64,000 bases of DNA from the NCBI RefSeq assembly GCF_024972755.1, contig NZ_CP087724.1:1984001-2048000 (forward strand). Direction: 5' to 3'. The DNA is from Halanaeroarchaeum sp. HSR-CO (lineage in GTDB: Archaea; Halobacteriota; Halobacteria; Halobacteriales; Halobacteriaceae). A model generated the notes under the pieces. That model was not told the origin of the DNA. It searched no databases and worked only from the letters and a program-made list of their open reading frames with translations. The position numbers were made by a program, and so were the translations under genes. Positions 1 to 7,971 of the stretch are shown here, piece by piece (the stretch's first letter is position 1; every line of letters begins with the position of its first letter).

Positions 1-754
1 TAAGTTCGCGTTCGACGAAGTCCCCTACCAGCTATCCCGGTGGGCCCAACGGGAACTGCTGGCCCAGTTATACGACGAATCGCCGTGGCTGGAACCCTAC
101 CCGCACGTCTCCTGGTTCTTCCTGCCGGTATTCCTCTCGAAGGACGGGCGTGAGTCCTCCCGCGAGTTCTTCTCGACGCATGCTGCAGGCTTTCCCGATG
201 CCGAACCGGAGAGCGCGCTGGAGCTCTACGAGTCGATCCTCGGGACCGGCGCGCTCGATCAGTATCGGTACACGATGGCCGGCAAATTGGGGACGTCGCC
301 GGTTCTGGACCGGACCAGGATGGCGAGTGCGATGGCGGAGTTCAACACGGCCAAACTCCTGCTGGACAACGGCTACGATATCGAACCCGAGGCCCCCGTC
401 TCGACGGGACACTCCATCGACTACCGAGCAGAGGGCGAACAGTCTGTCACACTGGTAGAGGTCACCCGACCGGCTCCGATCCATCGGCGGCAGGCCTCAC
501 ACCCCGTCGCAGCCGTCCGCGACACCGCAGAGACGAAGGTCAACGGGCAACTGGACGACCACGCCGGTGGGGTGACGCTGTTCGTCGATTGTTCGGGCTT
601 CCGGGACGACGACTGGGCGACGGTCCGCGACGAGCGACCCGACGTTCGACACCGACCCGCAGTCGTCTATCGGATGCGTCCGGACGGGTACGTCGAGGGG
701 TATACGAAAGGCGCCGTACCCCTCGATATTCAGACAATTACCCTGCGGAACTGA
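1..754 (+). CDS. DUF5784 family protein (5' end outside window)
   Basis: The reading frame is already open at base 2 and ends at the TGA at 752-754, so about 250 C-terminal residues are visible and the start lies upstream of the window. The sequence matches my recollection of the haloarchaeal DUF5784 family: a WAQRELLAQL stretch, then SWFFLPVFLSKDGRE, MAGKLGTS and VRDERPDVRHRPAVV. No catalytic motif, signal peptide or membrane segment can be seen in the visible part, and the function of the family is not known to me. The C-terminal half contains a run like a restriction-endonuclease-type alpha/beta core (TLVEVTRP, then VTLFVDCSGF), but that is only an impression. Confidence 0.75.
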   Translation, partial: KFAFDEVPYQLSRWAQRELLAQLYDESPWLEPYPHVSWFFLPVFLSKDGRESSREFFSTHAAGFPDAEPESALELYESILGTGALDQYRYTMAGKLGTSPVLDRTRMASAMAEFNTAKLLLDNGYDIEPEAPVSTGHSIDYRAEGEQSVTLVEVTRPAPIHRRQASHPVAAVRDTAETKVNGQLDDHAGGVTLFVDCSGFRDDDWATVRDERPDVRHRPAVVYRMRPDGYVEGYTKGAVPLDIQTITLRN

Positions 755-858
755 CAGCAACGACCATTATAGTTCTGTAAACCACGAGCCGGCGGAGGGG
801 TCTCTAGTGCTGTATGATACCACGTTACAGATGGCGGCATATCTGACACGGTTCCGTG

Positions 859-866
859 TCTTTAAG
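859..866 (+). promoter_or_regulatory. TATA-like box for the HEWD-family gene
   Basis: TCTTTAAG lies about 29 bases before the ATG at 892. This is the usual distance for a haloarchaeal promoter giving a leaderless or nearly leaderless transcript. Confidence 0.5.
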
Positions 867-891
867 TGCCGTGACTACAATCCACACAGTG

Positions 892-1059
892 ATGAACGCG
901 CAGATCCGATCCCCCTCACATCGATCGTGTGTACGATGTGGGCGCGAGGAACACTACGACGAGAATGCGAACAGCTGGCAGGTAGCCGAAACGGTCGGGG
1001 ACGTCTATTGCATCCACTCCTGGGATATCACCGGCGAGTTCACACCGGTCGTGCAGTGA
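892..1059 (+). CDS. HEWD-family zinc-binding mini-protein
   Basis: This 55-residue protein has a CVRCG knuckle near residue 14 and a downstream Cys-x-His-Ser-Trp-Asp segment (CIHSWD), corresponding to the Cys-His-Glu-Trp-Asp signature that names the haloarchaeal HEWD family; here Ser replaces Glu. The Cys and His residues suggest one small zinc site. The ATG at 892 is preferred to an upstream GTG at 856 because a TATA-like box lies 29 bases before it. The gene overlaps the convergent HTH gene by 20 bases. Function is unknown; regulators of this size often bind nucleic acid or protein, but nothing here shows that. Confidence 0.7.
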   Translation: MNAQIRSPSHRSCVRCGREEHYDENANSWQVAETVGDVYCIHSWDITGEFTPVVQ

Positions 1060-1264
1060 CGAATCGGTCTTCTTCTCGTCGCACGAGTCCCCGCTCTCGA
1101 AGCGTCTTCAACACGCTGTAGAGCGTGAGCGCTCCGAGGTCAAGGTCCGCTTTCAGGTCCGCCAGCGTCGCTCCCTCGGACTGGACGAGGTACAGATAGA
1201 CGAGTTTGCCGCGAGGGGACTGCAGTTCACCGGGGAGTGGTTTCGGCGTCTGTCGGATGGACAT
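1040..1264 (-). CDS. Small winged-helix transcriptional regulator (TrmB/MarR-like)
   Basis: This 74-residue protein is almost entirely a winged helix: a first helix around GKLVYLYLVQ, a LADLKADLDLGALTLYSVLKTLRERGL helix-turn-helix segment (about residues 36-60) and a short wing (VRREEDRFV). It resembles the DNA-binding part of TrmB or MarR regulators and has no ligand domain. An in-frame GTG at 1399 would add 45 residues, but that extension has no recognisable sequence and overlaps the divergent acyltransferase, so the ATG at 1264 is chosen. A 7-base inverted repeat lies directly upstream and may be its operator. Confidence 0.7.
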   Translation of the reverse strand: MSIRQTPKPLPGELQSPRGKLVYLYLVQSEGATLADLKADLDLGALTLYSVLKTLRERGLVRREEDRFVTARPV

Positions 1265-1265
1265 G

Positions 1266-1294
1266 TCGTCGATTGTAGTTTCGATTTTCGACGA
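1266..1294. promoter_or_regulatory. Inverted repeat upstream of the HTH gene (possible operator)
   Basis: TCGTCGA at 1266-1272 is matched by TCGACGA at 1288-1294 around a 15-base spacer. It sits directly upstream of the small HTH gene and next to the AT-rich run AATAAAAG (about 1298-1311) that could serve as TATA box for both divergent genes. An autoregulatory operator is plausible but inferred. Confidence 0.35.
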
Positions 1295-1339
1295 TAATAA
1301 AAGCTTCCAACGACGGTAGTCGAACCCCCTGTCTTTACG

Positions 1340-1861
1340 ATGGGCCCCGAACAATCGTGTACCGTGCCCAAACGGCGTCACGAACGGCTCTCCCGTCACG
1401 CGACGGGCGACAGCCAGAACTCGCTGTGGAACTGGCCCGATGCCAAGTCACCGGTGGTTGTCGCCAGGAACTACGCCGCCATCGTCCTGGCGCGTCACTC
1501 TCCGAGCCTCCGGGTGAAAAACTGGCTCTACCGTCGACTCGGGATGACCGTCGGTGACGGCGTCTCGTGGGGACTCGAGGCAACGCCAGACGTCTTCTGG
1601 CCGGAGTTAATCACGATAGAAGATCACGCGATCGTGGGCTACGATGCGACGATACTCTGCCACGAGTTCCTCCAGAACGAGTACCGGACTGGCGAGGTAA
1701 CGATCGGTGAACACGCAATGATCGGGGCCGGCGCGATCGTTCTCCCGGGCGTCAGGGTCGGTGCCGGCGCATCGGTAGCGGCGAATTCGCTCGTGACCGA
1801 GGACGTGCCGGCGGGAGAGACGGTCGCCGGCGTTCCGGCTGCGCCGATCGCGGACGATTAA
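1340..1861 (+). CDS. Hexapeptide-repeat acyltransferase (maltose/galactoside O-acetyltransferase type)
   Basis: This 173-residue protein shows left-handed beta-helix repeats from about residue 85 onward, with [LIV]-G-x4 turns such as [26 protein letters not shown] and [13 protein letters not shown], and ends in the typical [10 protein letters not shown]. The His of CHEFLQ is where the catalytic histidine of this family usually lies. Such enzymes transfer acetyl or succinyl groups from acyl-CoA to sugars or small amines. The N-terminal 50 residues are less typical. Its last four bases overlap the end of the convergent mscS-like gene. The substrate cannot be read from sequence. Confidence 0.8.
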   Translation: MGPEQSCTVPKRRHERLSRHATGDSQNSLWNWPDAKSPVVVARNYAAIVLARHSPSLRVKNWLYRRLGMTVGDGVSWGLEATPDVFWPELITIEDHAIVGYDATILCHEFLQNEYRTGEVTIGEHAMIGAGAIVLPGVRVGAGASVAANSLVTEDVPAGETVAGVPAAPIADD

Positions 1862-2631
1862 TCTCGTATCAGTGTGGCGCCGTCACGGACGACGAGGTGG
1901 TTCGGAACGATGTACTCGTGTCCATCCGCTTCGATATACGTGACGAAGACGTCCACCTCCTGGACGACGCCCTCCCGCTCCCCGACGGCGATGCGATCGC
2001 CGATTCCGTATGGTTGGTTCAACAGGAGATAGATACCCGCGGCCCCGGAACTGAGGAGGTGGCGGAGTGCGACGACCGAGACCACGACGACCGCGAAGAC
2101 GTACGCACCGAAGAGGACGACGAGCACCGTCGTCGAGATGCCGACCTGAGCGAGTGCGAGGAGAACGGCAGCCAGGACCACGGTGTACCTGACTGCGGTC
2201 GGTATCAAGCCGATCTCTGGCAGTTTGACACTCCGGAGCGATTCGCTCACGAACACCTCGGCCTTGTCCGCGATGAGCAGACCGACGAACAGGATGAGAA
2301 CCGCCAGAACGAGATTCGGTATGACGTTCCCCGCCTGGATCAAGAAGACGACTGATCCGAAGTACCCCAGGAACTCGAGGGCGACGAGGATGGCGACGAA
2401 GTAGATGATCAACGACGTCGCCCGGCCGATGAGCGCGACCGTGGTCGTCCCGAACTTCCGGGCCGTTCGTTCCACGGTCGTCCCCTCGACGGCGGCCGGA
2501 ACGCCGATCGAGCGCAGCACCCGTGCATTGAACTGCCCCACGACGTAGCCCAGAATCAGCCCGCCGAGCAGGATCAGAATTCCGACCACGAACCGGAGCT
2601 GTGCACCGGTGAGCTGATCCCAGAATACCAT
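1858..2631 (-). CDS. MscS-family mechanosensitive channel, short form
   Basis: The 257 residues contain about five hydrophobic segments (roughly 12-35, 65-90, 100-125, 145-170, 172-197), then an MscS beta-domain core ([18 protein letters not shown], ending in YIVPNHLVV). The protein stops soon after this beta domain, so the C-terminal alpha/beta vestibule of the classical channel is missing. The channel would release solutes on hypo-osmotic shock. Its ATG overlaps the TGA of dacZ by one base (TGATG), so the two should be translated together, which ties a turgor-release channel to cyclic di-AMP synthesis. Confidence 0.82.
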   Translation of the reverse strand: MVFWDQLTGAQLRFVVGILILLGGLILGYVVGQFNARVLRSIGVPAAVEGTTVERTARKFGTTTVALIGRATSLIIYFVAILVALEFLGYFGSVVFLIQAGNVIPNLVLAVLILFVGLLIADKAEVFVSESLRSVKLPEIGLIPTAVRYTVVLAAVLLALAQVGISTTVLVVLFGAYVFAVVVVSVVALRHLLSSGAAGIYLLLNQPYGIGDRIAVGEREGVVQEVDVFVTYIEADGHEYIVPNHLVVRDGATLIRD

Positions 2632-3443
2632 CAGTATTCCTCCGGATCGAGTTCGAGTATCAGTTCGCCGCTCTTGAACGCCCTGACCATGCCGTCGCTT
2701 TCGCTCAAAACGATGGCGATGGCATTCGTATCACGGGTGATCGCGCCCGCGGCCATGTGACGAGCACCGAGTCCCTTGGGGATGTCGACACCCTCTGCAG
2801 AGGGCTCGAGGTACCGGTACGCACTCACGATCTTCCCCGAGTCGGAGATGATGAACGCACCGTCCAGCCGGGAGAACTCCTTCAACATCACGTTCACGAT
2901 GGGGTCGCCGACGTGCACGTGGGACTTCTCGAAGGGGTTGTAGGACAGGGGCCGGGACTTGTTCATCACCTTCCCCGCGTCCCCGACGACGAATAGGGCG
3001 CCGACGGGTTTCCCCTTCTGTCCCTTGCGCCCGAGTTCGATGGCGACCTCGAAGACGTTCCGGATGACGCCGGGTTCGGCCCGTGATTTGACGAAGAGGT
3101 CGTAGATACCGGTGTGCTTCGACTGGTCCGCTCGGGTCCGCGTCATCATATCTATCTCGTCGCCGAACAGCGGTGCAGCGATCGCCACCGCAGCACCGTC
3201 CTCGATGTGCCCCCTGTCCAGCGCCCCCTCGAGGCCGAATCTGATCTGTTCACGGATGTCGCTGAACGAGAGGGGGAGTTTGACGAAGGTTGCCGCGTCC
3301 ACGGCGTTCTCGTCGTCGACTACGACGAGGTCGAGGTTCTCGATGTCGCGGGCCGTCTCGTAGTACGAACTACTCGGGGAGAAGAGAAACAACACGTCGA
3401 CGTCGGACACGATTGGGTCGAAGAGATCGCGAATCCCGGCCAT
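2631..3443 (-). CDS. dacZ: Diadenylate cyclase DacZ (c-di-AMP synthase)
   Basis: This 270-residue protein carries a DisA_N/DAC domain in its C-terminal part. The DGA motif is at residues 194-196 and the second motif reads GARHM at 226-230, where bacterial enzymes usually have GxRHR. The N-terminal 120 residues form an alpha/beta domain typical of archaeal DacZ. The enzyme makes c-di-AMP from two ATP; in Haloferax volcanii DacZ is essential and linked to osmotic balance (established knowledge). An in-frame GTG five codons upstream exists, but the ATG at 3443 lies 30 bases after a TATA-like run. It is coupled to the mscS-like gene. Confidence 0.88.
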   Translation of the reverse strand: MAGIRDLFDPIVSDVDVLFLFSPSSSYYETARDIENLDLVVVDDENAVDAATFVKLPLSFSDIREQIRFGLEGALDRGHIEDGAAVAIAAPLFGDEIDMMTRTRADQSKHTGIYDLFVKSRAEPGVIRNVFEVAIELGRKGQKGKPVGALFVVGDAGKVMNKSRPLSYNPFEKSHVHVGDPIVNVMLKEFSRLDGAFIISDSGKIVSAYRYLEPSAEGVDIPKGLGARHMAAGAITRDTNAIAIVLSESDGMVRAFKSGELILELDPEEY

Positions 3444-3469
3444 TATGTATACGGACACGGGCCCACGAG

Positions 3470-3476
3470 AAAAAGG
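3470..3476 (-). promoter_or_regulatory. TATA-like box for dacZ-mscS
   Basis: On the minus strand this reads CCTTTTT, about 30 bases before the dacZ ATG at 3443, consistent with a leaderless dacZ-mscS transcript. Confidence 0.45.
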
Positions 3477-3866
3477 TTCGTGGACCCGACCACCCCTCTA
3501 CCACGTCCGGTAGCTTACGATCCGGAGAATGTCGACCAGTATCCGACGTTCTATGGAGGATGGGTTTGTCTGTCGATCCACACACGCGAGAGGACGACCC
3601 CAAGAGTCGGAAACGGCTAATGCAGACTCACGACGGGAAAACCCCGCCCCCAGCCCAGGAAGCCAACCGTCTACAGCGAATCCGGGACGGGCAAGCACCC
3701 GCCCGACGAGAGAACACAGATCCAATCCAATGCACATGGACGAACGTCGGCCGTCGAAAACCGGCCACTATCGAGAGCTGACCGACTCACAATCCGCCGA
3801 TGAAGCCACACGCGGACCGTCGGTACATAATTATCAGCGTCGTCAGCAACGGGGAGATATCCATCC
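3477..3866. other. Intergenic region between divergent dacZ and antiporter genes
   Basis: About 390 bases with no convincing coding sequence; the frames open here lack family signals and start/stop context. It separates divergent dacZ and the CPA2 antiporter gene. Near the right end, ATAATTAT (about 3828-3835) is a likely TATA box for the antiporter, and GGGGAG (about 3851-3856) could act as a ribosome binding site ahead of the ATG at 3867. I see no riboswitch-like structure, but this is where c-di-AMP-related or salt-related regulation would have to act. Confidence 0.5.
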
Positions 3867-5108
3867 ATGGTAGCCGCGGCGGGGCTGGACGTCGTCGCGC
3901 TGCTGTCCGTCATCGCACTGGCCTGGCTATTCGGCACCATGGCAGAACGCGTAGGCTATCCGGCGATGATGGGAGAGATACTGGCCGGCATCATCTTCGG
4001 CCCCCCGTTGCTTGGTCTCGTCGAGACGACCGCCGTCCTGGACATCCTCGCCGAGCTCGGGGTGTTCCTCCTGATGGTCTACGTCGGAATGGAGATAGAC
4101 CTGCACGACCTCTTCGAACTGGGTCCACAGGCATTGATGATCGCCATCGGTGGCTTCGTCGTTCCGTTCGGGCTCGGGTACCTCGGTGGTGTGTCCCTCG
4201 GCGCGGGGTTCGCGGAATCGCTGTTCATCGGTATCGCGCTCGCCGCAACGTCGCTCGCCACGAAATCACGCATCCTCGTGGATCTCGACGTGCTCGACAC
4301 CCGCATTGCCGGCGTGTTGCTCGGCGGCGCCCTGCTCTCCGACGTCGGCATCCTGGTCGTCTTCGCAGGAGTGACGGGCTTCATCGAGACCGGAGACGTC
4401 ACGGCCTGGGGGATCGCCGCGGTCCTCGCACGCGCTATCGCCTTCTTCGCCGTGGCACTCGTCTTCGGTGATCGCATTCTGCCGGTGGTCTGGGAGTATC
4501 TCGAGGCGATGATGAATCGGTACGGATTCATCGACAAGACGTCGGCGTTCACGGTCGCACTCCTCGTCTCGTTGTTATTCGCCCACCTGGCCGCGCTGGC
4601 GGATCTCCACATCATCATCGGCGGATTCGTCGCGGGGATGTTCCTCCGGCAGGCCCAACTCGACGAGGAGATCTACAACCACATGTACACCGTCATCTAC
4701 GACCTCGCGATCGGGTTCTTCGCCCCCATATTCTTCGTCGTCGTCGGCTTCGAACTCACGTTGAGCGTCTTCACCCAGGAACTGGGCCTTCTCGTCCTGA
4801 TGCTCGTCCTCGCCTTCGTGGGGAAGATCGCCGGTAGCTGGCTGTTCGCATTACCCACGAAACTGAGCAGCCGGGAGGGACTCGTCATCGGATTCGGCAT
4901 GAACGGCCGCGGCACGGTCGAGATCATCATCGTCTCTATCGGGCTCTCGATGGGCGTTATCTCGCAAGAACTGTTCTCCGTGCTGGTCTTCGTGGCGATA
5001 TTCACGACGGCGCTCGTCCCCGCAACGATGAAGATCGGGATCGATTGGCTCGAACGATCGGGAGAACTCGTCTACCTCGATACGCCGGGGAGTGAGGAGA
5101 CCGACTGA
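3867..5108 (+). CDS. CPA2-family cation:proton antiporter
   Basis: This 413-residue membrane protein has about 12 hydrophobic segments and the Na+/H+ exchanger (Kef/NapA-like) pattern: GEILAGIIFGPPLLG near residue 31, GVFLLMVYVGMEID near 70, and a LSDVGILVVF segment near 160 where CPA2 carriers hold their ion-binding acidic residue. GFGMNGRGTVEIIIVSIGL near 345 matches the conserved C-terminal helix. There is no cytoplasmic RCK/TrkA domain, so this is the bare transport unit exchanging Na+ or K+ for protons. It is divergent from dacZ-mscS, suggesting an ion-homeostasis neighbourhood, though co-regulation is inferred. Confidence 0.85.
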   Translation: MVAAAGLDVVALLSVIALAWLFGTMAERVGYPAMMGEILAGIIFGPPLLGLVETTAVLDILAELGVFLLMVYVGMEIDLHDLFELGPQALMIAIGGFVVPFGLGYLGGVSLGAGFAESLFIGIALAATSLATKSRILVDLDVLDTRIAGVLLGGALLSDVGILVVFAGVTGFIETGDVTAWGIAAVLARAIAFFAVALVFGDRILPVVWEYLEAMMNRYGFIDKTSAFTVALLVSLLFAHLAALADLHIIIGGFVAGMFLRQAQLDEEIYNHMYTVIYDLAIGFFAPIFFVVVGFELTLSVFTQELGLLVLMLVLAFVGKIAGSWLFALPTKLSSREGLVIGFGMNGRGTVEIIIVSIGLSMGVISQELFSVLVFVAIFTTALVPATMKIGIDWLERSGELVYLDTPGSEETD

Positions 5109-5299
5109 AGATACGGGTTCGATCGACCGTATGCGCGTCGGCGACTCGTTCCAGTCGGTCCATTCGTTCTCGTCTCGTAACCGGCCACGACCCTGGGACC
5201 GGAAATTATTAGGTCAATTAAGGTTCTTCGACAGAGGAAAGTCATATAGTGCATATGTACAGTACTATTTTATGTCAGGATACCGATTTTCCGGCCGTA

Positions 5300-5518
5300 A
5301 TGACAGCCACCACGTCCACCGAAGACGCCGCTTCACTCACGTCTGTATCGTCTCCCTCTGCACGTCGCCTTTACTACGAACTCGCGGAGGGCGAAGATGC
5401 GTCACCCGAGCAACTCGGCGAGGCCGTCGGGTTCGACGCCGATCGCGTGCGCGACCTGCTCTCCCTGCTCGATTCCCGTGGGCTCGTGACCGAGACTGGC
5501 GGGACGTACTCCGCCTGA
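5300..5518 (+). CDS. Small winged-helix regulator (MarR/ArsR-like)
   Basis: A 72-residue protein beginning at the ATG at 5300; a reading frame 17 codons longer exists but crosses an AT-rich promoter-like stretch (about 5198-5275). The core is a helix-turn-helix: SARRLYYELAEG, SPEQLGEAVGFDADRVRDLLSLLDSRGLV, and a short wing ending at the stop. It has no dimerisation helix or ligand domain. It stands alone between the antiporter and a zinc-ribbon membrane protein. The stretch before it includes GTACAGTAC, a small dyad that could be an operator. Confidence 0.65.
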   Translation: MTATTSTEDAASLTSVSSPSARRLYYELAEGEDASPEQLGEAVGFDADRVRDLLSLLDSRGLVTETGGTYSA

Positions 5519-5621
5519 GAAACCGGTTCAATAGTCGCTTCGCAGGACCACGGGGCGGATCACGACGAGTATCCGACACGACGAAACAATCAACTTTCCG
5601 TAGTGTCTATATCTATTCGCT

Positions 5622-5939
5622 ATGGCCCAGATGTGGGTCTACGCACTGATCGCGATCGCCATCGGACACCTCCTCGCCACGGTCGGGGTGTACTACTGGC
5701 TCGGTCGGGGCGCCGAACGGACCGACGAGGCTGATGGAATAGCGTCGTCACGAACGCCTCGTGAAACGAGCGATCCGGAGCCAGCACGGGAGTACGGAGA
5801 CGACGTCGTCGTCTGTCCGAACTGCAATACGACGAACGATCCGGGCTATCGGTACTGCCGGCAATGCGTCTCGCCGATCGACGTCGGCGGGCGGCCACGA
5901 GGCACCGCCGACGGCCCCGATTTGCCGTTCACGCGGTGA
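5622..5939 (+). CDS. Zinc-ribbon membrane-anchored protein
   Basis: The 105 residues begin with one membrane helix (about residues 5-28, MWVYALIAIAIGHLLATVGVYYWL split around Tyr residues), continue through an acidic linker (about 30-63), and end with a C4 zinc ribbon: CPNC near 66-69 and CRQC near 80-83. This is a common haloarchaeal layout in which the ribbon faces the cytoplasm. Its function is unknown; the family is often seen near proteases and membrane quality-control genes, but no such link is visible here. Confidence 0.65.
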   Translation: MAQMWVYALIAIAIGHLLATVGVYYWLGRGAERTDEADGIASSRTPRETSDPEPAREYGDDVVVCPNCNTTNDPGYRYCRQCVSPIDVGGRPRGTADGPDLPFTR

Positions 5940-6025
5940 CCGAACATTCTCCAGGCGACCATTTAGAACGGTCGAGTACGAGTTTCGTGATCCGTCCGTT
6001 CGAAGGAACGGAAAAACGAGAGCGA

Positions 6026-6541
6026 TCAGTCGTCGTCTGCGGTCCGCCGCATGATGCCCTGCCGCGCCATGGTCACACCTGTCTCGAGGAAATCGGTGAT
6101 GCGGAACTGCTCTGGCACCAATCCGAGTGACTGCATCATCCCGAGCGCATCCCAGGTAGCCCAGCCTTCGACCACCTTGCCGTCCTCGACGCGGTGGACC
6201 ATGATCCCCGGCGTTTCACCGGGATTCACGTCCGTCGGCGGGATGCCCATGAATTCACCGTCGTGGGTCCCGGTCGTCGTGAACCCGACCGTGATCATGT
6301 CGTCTTCTGCCACCATGAATTCGATATCCATGTGGAAATCCGAGAACCCCTTCCGGGTCTCCTCGATGAACATCCGGAGTCCGTCACGGTCTGTATCGCC
6401 ACCCTCCATCGAGAACCAGTGGCCGACGTAGTCCTCGTGGGTCAACTCCTCGAGAACGTCCATGTCCCCCTCGTTCCAGACCTCCGCTACCATCCGTTCT
6501 TCTCGTGCCCGCAACTGCTCGATGTCTGTCTTTGCTGGCAT
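6026..6541 (-). CDS. SnoaL-like ester cyclase/polyketide-cyclase fold protein
   Basis: This 171-residue protein fits the SnoaL-like (NTF2-fold) pattern: an early VAEVWNEGDMDVLEELTHEDYVGH segment, IEETRKGFSDFHMDIEFMVAEDD, the TGTHDGEFMGIPPT turn and VHRVEDGKVVEGWATWDALGMMQQ-like strand (here MMQSLG). It is soluble and small. The family includes polyketide cyclases, isomerases and many uncharacterised stress proteins. The ATG at 6541 is preferred to a codon ten residues upstream. The HTxDYxxH segment could hold a catalytic Asp/His pair. No neighbour suggests a pathway. Confidence 0.72.
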   Translation of the reverse strand: MPAKTDIEQLRAREERMVAEVWNEGDMDVLEELTHEDYVGHWFSMEGGDTDRDGLRMFIEETRKGFSDFHMDIEFMVAEDDMITVGFTTTGTHDGEFMGIPPTDVNPGETPGIMVHRVEDGKVVEGWATWDALGMMQSLGLVPEQFRITDFLETGVTMARQGIMRRTADDD

Positions 6542-6770
6542 AGCCACTGTCCAAACGGCGACCGGAGGCATTGTAATTCAGCCCATAGCGTGACCGAGGA
6601 CGGGCTTACTCGAACTCCGATTCGAGTGCGCCGGACTCCGGACCCGTCGTGGTACCGGTCGAAGCCAACACCCCCGGTTCGACGGGATACGGCAAACTCC
6701 TCCGCGTTCTCCCGATCGACGATTTCGAAAGACGGGCTTACCACTCGTGTAAGAAACCCGGTTGGTGTCG

Positions 6771-7433
6771 CTACTGCGCCCGTTTCCTGTTCAGATACTC
6801 CGCGACCGCAACCACGAGACGTGGCGGGGGATAGACCAGTCGACGAAGACTCCGGAAGGCGACTCCGACGTCCGCTCCATCGATAAACTCCCGGCGTCGT
6901 CGCCGGTACGATGTCACACCCAGTTTCGAGAGGGCGAAGACTTCTGCCGCCCCCTCGTCCAGCCACGAGACGAAACCCACGCCGGCGACGAGTCCGAGCC
7001 CCCGGATGCTGAGTCGCGACGAAGACCGGATAGCCTCCGCCGATGACGACGCCCTGCCGACTGATCGGACCCACCGTCGACCCAGTAACGGGAGTCCCAG
7101 GACCGCCGCGAGCGTCACCACGGTTCGAACCGCATACACAAACACGGTGCTGATCGCTGACCGCTGCCCGTGGCCGATCTCGTGTAAGAACACGTAGTCG
7201 ACGGCCTCGGTGGAGAGGTCGTCAAGCCGATCCGCGTTCAACACGACCGTGCCGAAGGGTGTGTACTGTCCACCCATCGGCCAGCGGTCGGCATCGACCC
7301 AGTACACCCGGTGTTCCTCGCCGTGCGTCCGGTAGACCGTCTCGTCGACCACCCCGTTCTCGTCGAGGAGCCGAGCGTACCACCTGGTCAACCGGTCGGC
7401 GAGCCACCCGGTTCCGAACGTGCGCCCCGTCAC
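6771..7433 (-). CDS. Membrane-associated M48-like metallopeptidase
   Basis: This 220-residue protein contains the zinc-protease motif HEIGHG (about residues 85-90), preceded by a strand (FGTVVLNADRL) as in M48/HtpX and M56 relatives. A hydrophobic segment follows (VYAVRTVVTLAAVLGLPLLG), and SWLDEGAAEVFALSKLG (about residues 160-175) supplies a later Glu that could be the third zinc ligand. A second weaker hydrophobic stretch is near 145-160. Family members degrade misfolded membrane proteins, but the protein is short and divergent, so specificity is unknown. It begins just beyond the tRNA-Leu repeat array. Confidence 0.68.
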   Translation of the reverse strand: MTGRTFGTGWLADRLTRWYARLLDENGVVDETVYRTHGEEHRVYWVDADRWPMGGQYTPFGTVVLNADRLDDLSTEAVDYVFLHEIGHGQRSAISTVFVYAVRTVVTLAAVLGLPLLGRRWVRSVGRASSSAEAIRSSSRLSIRGLGLVAGVGFVSWLDEGAAEVFALSKLGVTSYRRRRREFIDGADVGVAFRSLRRLVYPPPRLVVAVAEYLNRKRAQ

Positions 7434-7586
7434 TGGTGCGTACTACAGGTCAAGATGAGATAATCGCTGGGGATTGCTACAAGCGTCGGTGGGCTCGTGC
7501 TCTCTCGGGTCGTCCCACCCGGTTCGTGTCTCGGAGTCTCACTTCGGACGACCTCCCTCGCTCAGTCGCTACGCTCTTTCGCTTAG
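7434..7586. other. Non-coding stretch at the far end of the tRNA-Leu array
   Basis: No credible gene. It contains a possible hairpin built on GGTGGG (about 7479-7484) and CCCACC, and the run CCCTCGCTCAGTCGCTACGCTC, which is reminiscent of the loop motif found in the neighbouring array. It appears to be a decayed part of the same repeat field. Confidence 0.4.
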
Positions 7587-7887
7587 TGCGCGGGACCGGA
7601 TTTGAACTACGCCCGAGAACCTGCGCTAGGCGCAGAACCTCGGTCTACTTCAAATCGCAGTCCTGCTCTTCGCTCACTTCGTTCGCTCATGCGCGGGACC
7701 GGATTTGAACCGCGAGGACTTCGCTTCGCTCGTCCTCTGGGCTGCAAATCCCGGTCCCTCCTCGTTCACTTCCGGCAGCGACGCTGCCCTCCGTTCACTG
7801 CGCGGGACCGGATTTGAACCACGGTCGGAACATAGCTTCTCCCTGATTCAAATCGCAGTCCTGCTCTTCGCTCACTTCGTTCGCTCA
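7587..7887 (-). repeat. Array of tRNA-Leu 3'-end copies with inverted T-arm copies and hairpins
   Basis: Three extra copies of the last 21-22 bases of tRNA-Leu (T-arm 3' strand plus acceptor) lie downstream of the real gene on the minus strand: at 7799-7820, 7690-7711 and 7587-7607, spaced 89-109 bases. Between them are imperfect inverted copies (about 7649-7666, 7743-7758, 7847-7864). A hairpin at 7714-7737 has stem GAGGAC/GTCCTC; read on the minus strand its loop is GAGCGAAGCGAA. A second small hairpin, GGCAGC-GAC-GCTGCC, lies near 7772-7786. Open frames through the array translate to RGTGFEPR-like strings and are not credible genes. Confidence 0.8.
7649..7712 (-). repeat. 64-base direct repeat, copy 1 of 2
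   Basis: Bases 7649-7712 are identical to 7847-7910. The second copy runs into the real tRNA-Leu gene, so the unit holds an inverted T-arm copy, a spacer rich in CTTCGCTC/ACTTCGTTCGCTC and the tRNA 3' end. Perfect identity suggests recent duplication or gene conversion. Confidence 0.9.
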
Positions 7888-7910
7888 TGCGCGGGACCGG
7901 ATTTGAACCG
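7847..7910 (-). repeat. 64-base direct repeat, copy 2 of 2, overlapping tRNA-Leu 3' end
   Basis: Identical to 7649-7712. Its last 23 bases (7888-7910) are the 3' end of the functional tRNA-Leu, so the tRNA trailer encodes an inverted copy of the T-arm that could pair with the tRNA 3' strand in the precursor. Confidence 0.9.
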
Positions 7911-7971
7911 GCGGACCCCTACGGGACAGCGTCCTAAGCGCTGCGCCGTTTCCTGGCTTGGCTACCCGCGC
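7888..7971 (-). tRNA. tRNA-Leu (anticodon UAG)
   Basis: On the minus strand the 84-base sequence folds as a class II tRNA. The acceptor stem is GCGCGGG (7971-7965) with CCCGCGC (7895-7889) and discriminator A at 7888. The D region is GCCAAGCCAGGAAACGGC. The anticodon stem CAGCG/CGCUG closes loop CUUAGGA, giving UAG. A long variable arm (CCCGUAGGGG-type) and T-arm GGUUCAAAUCC follow. CCA is not encoded. A TATA-like GTTTAAGG lies near 8021-8030 on the minus strand, about 55 bases upstream, which implies a 5' leader. Confidence 0.93.

Noticed and set aside
3498-3873. Possible small genes between dacZ and the antiporter
   Set aside because: Frames on both strands overlap each other, have low-complexity basic composition and no start context.
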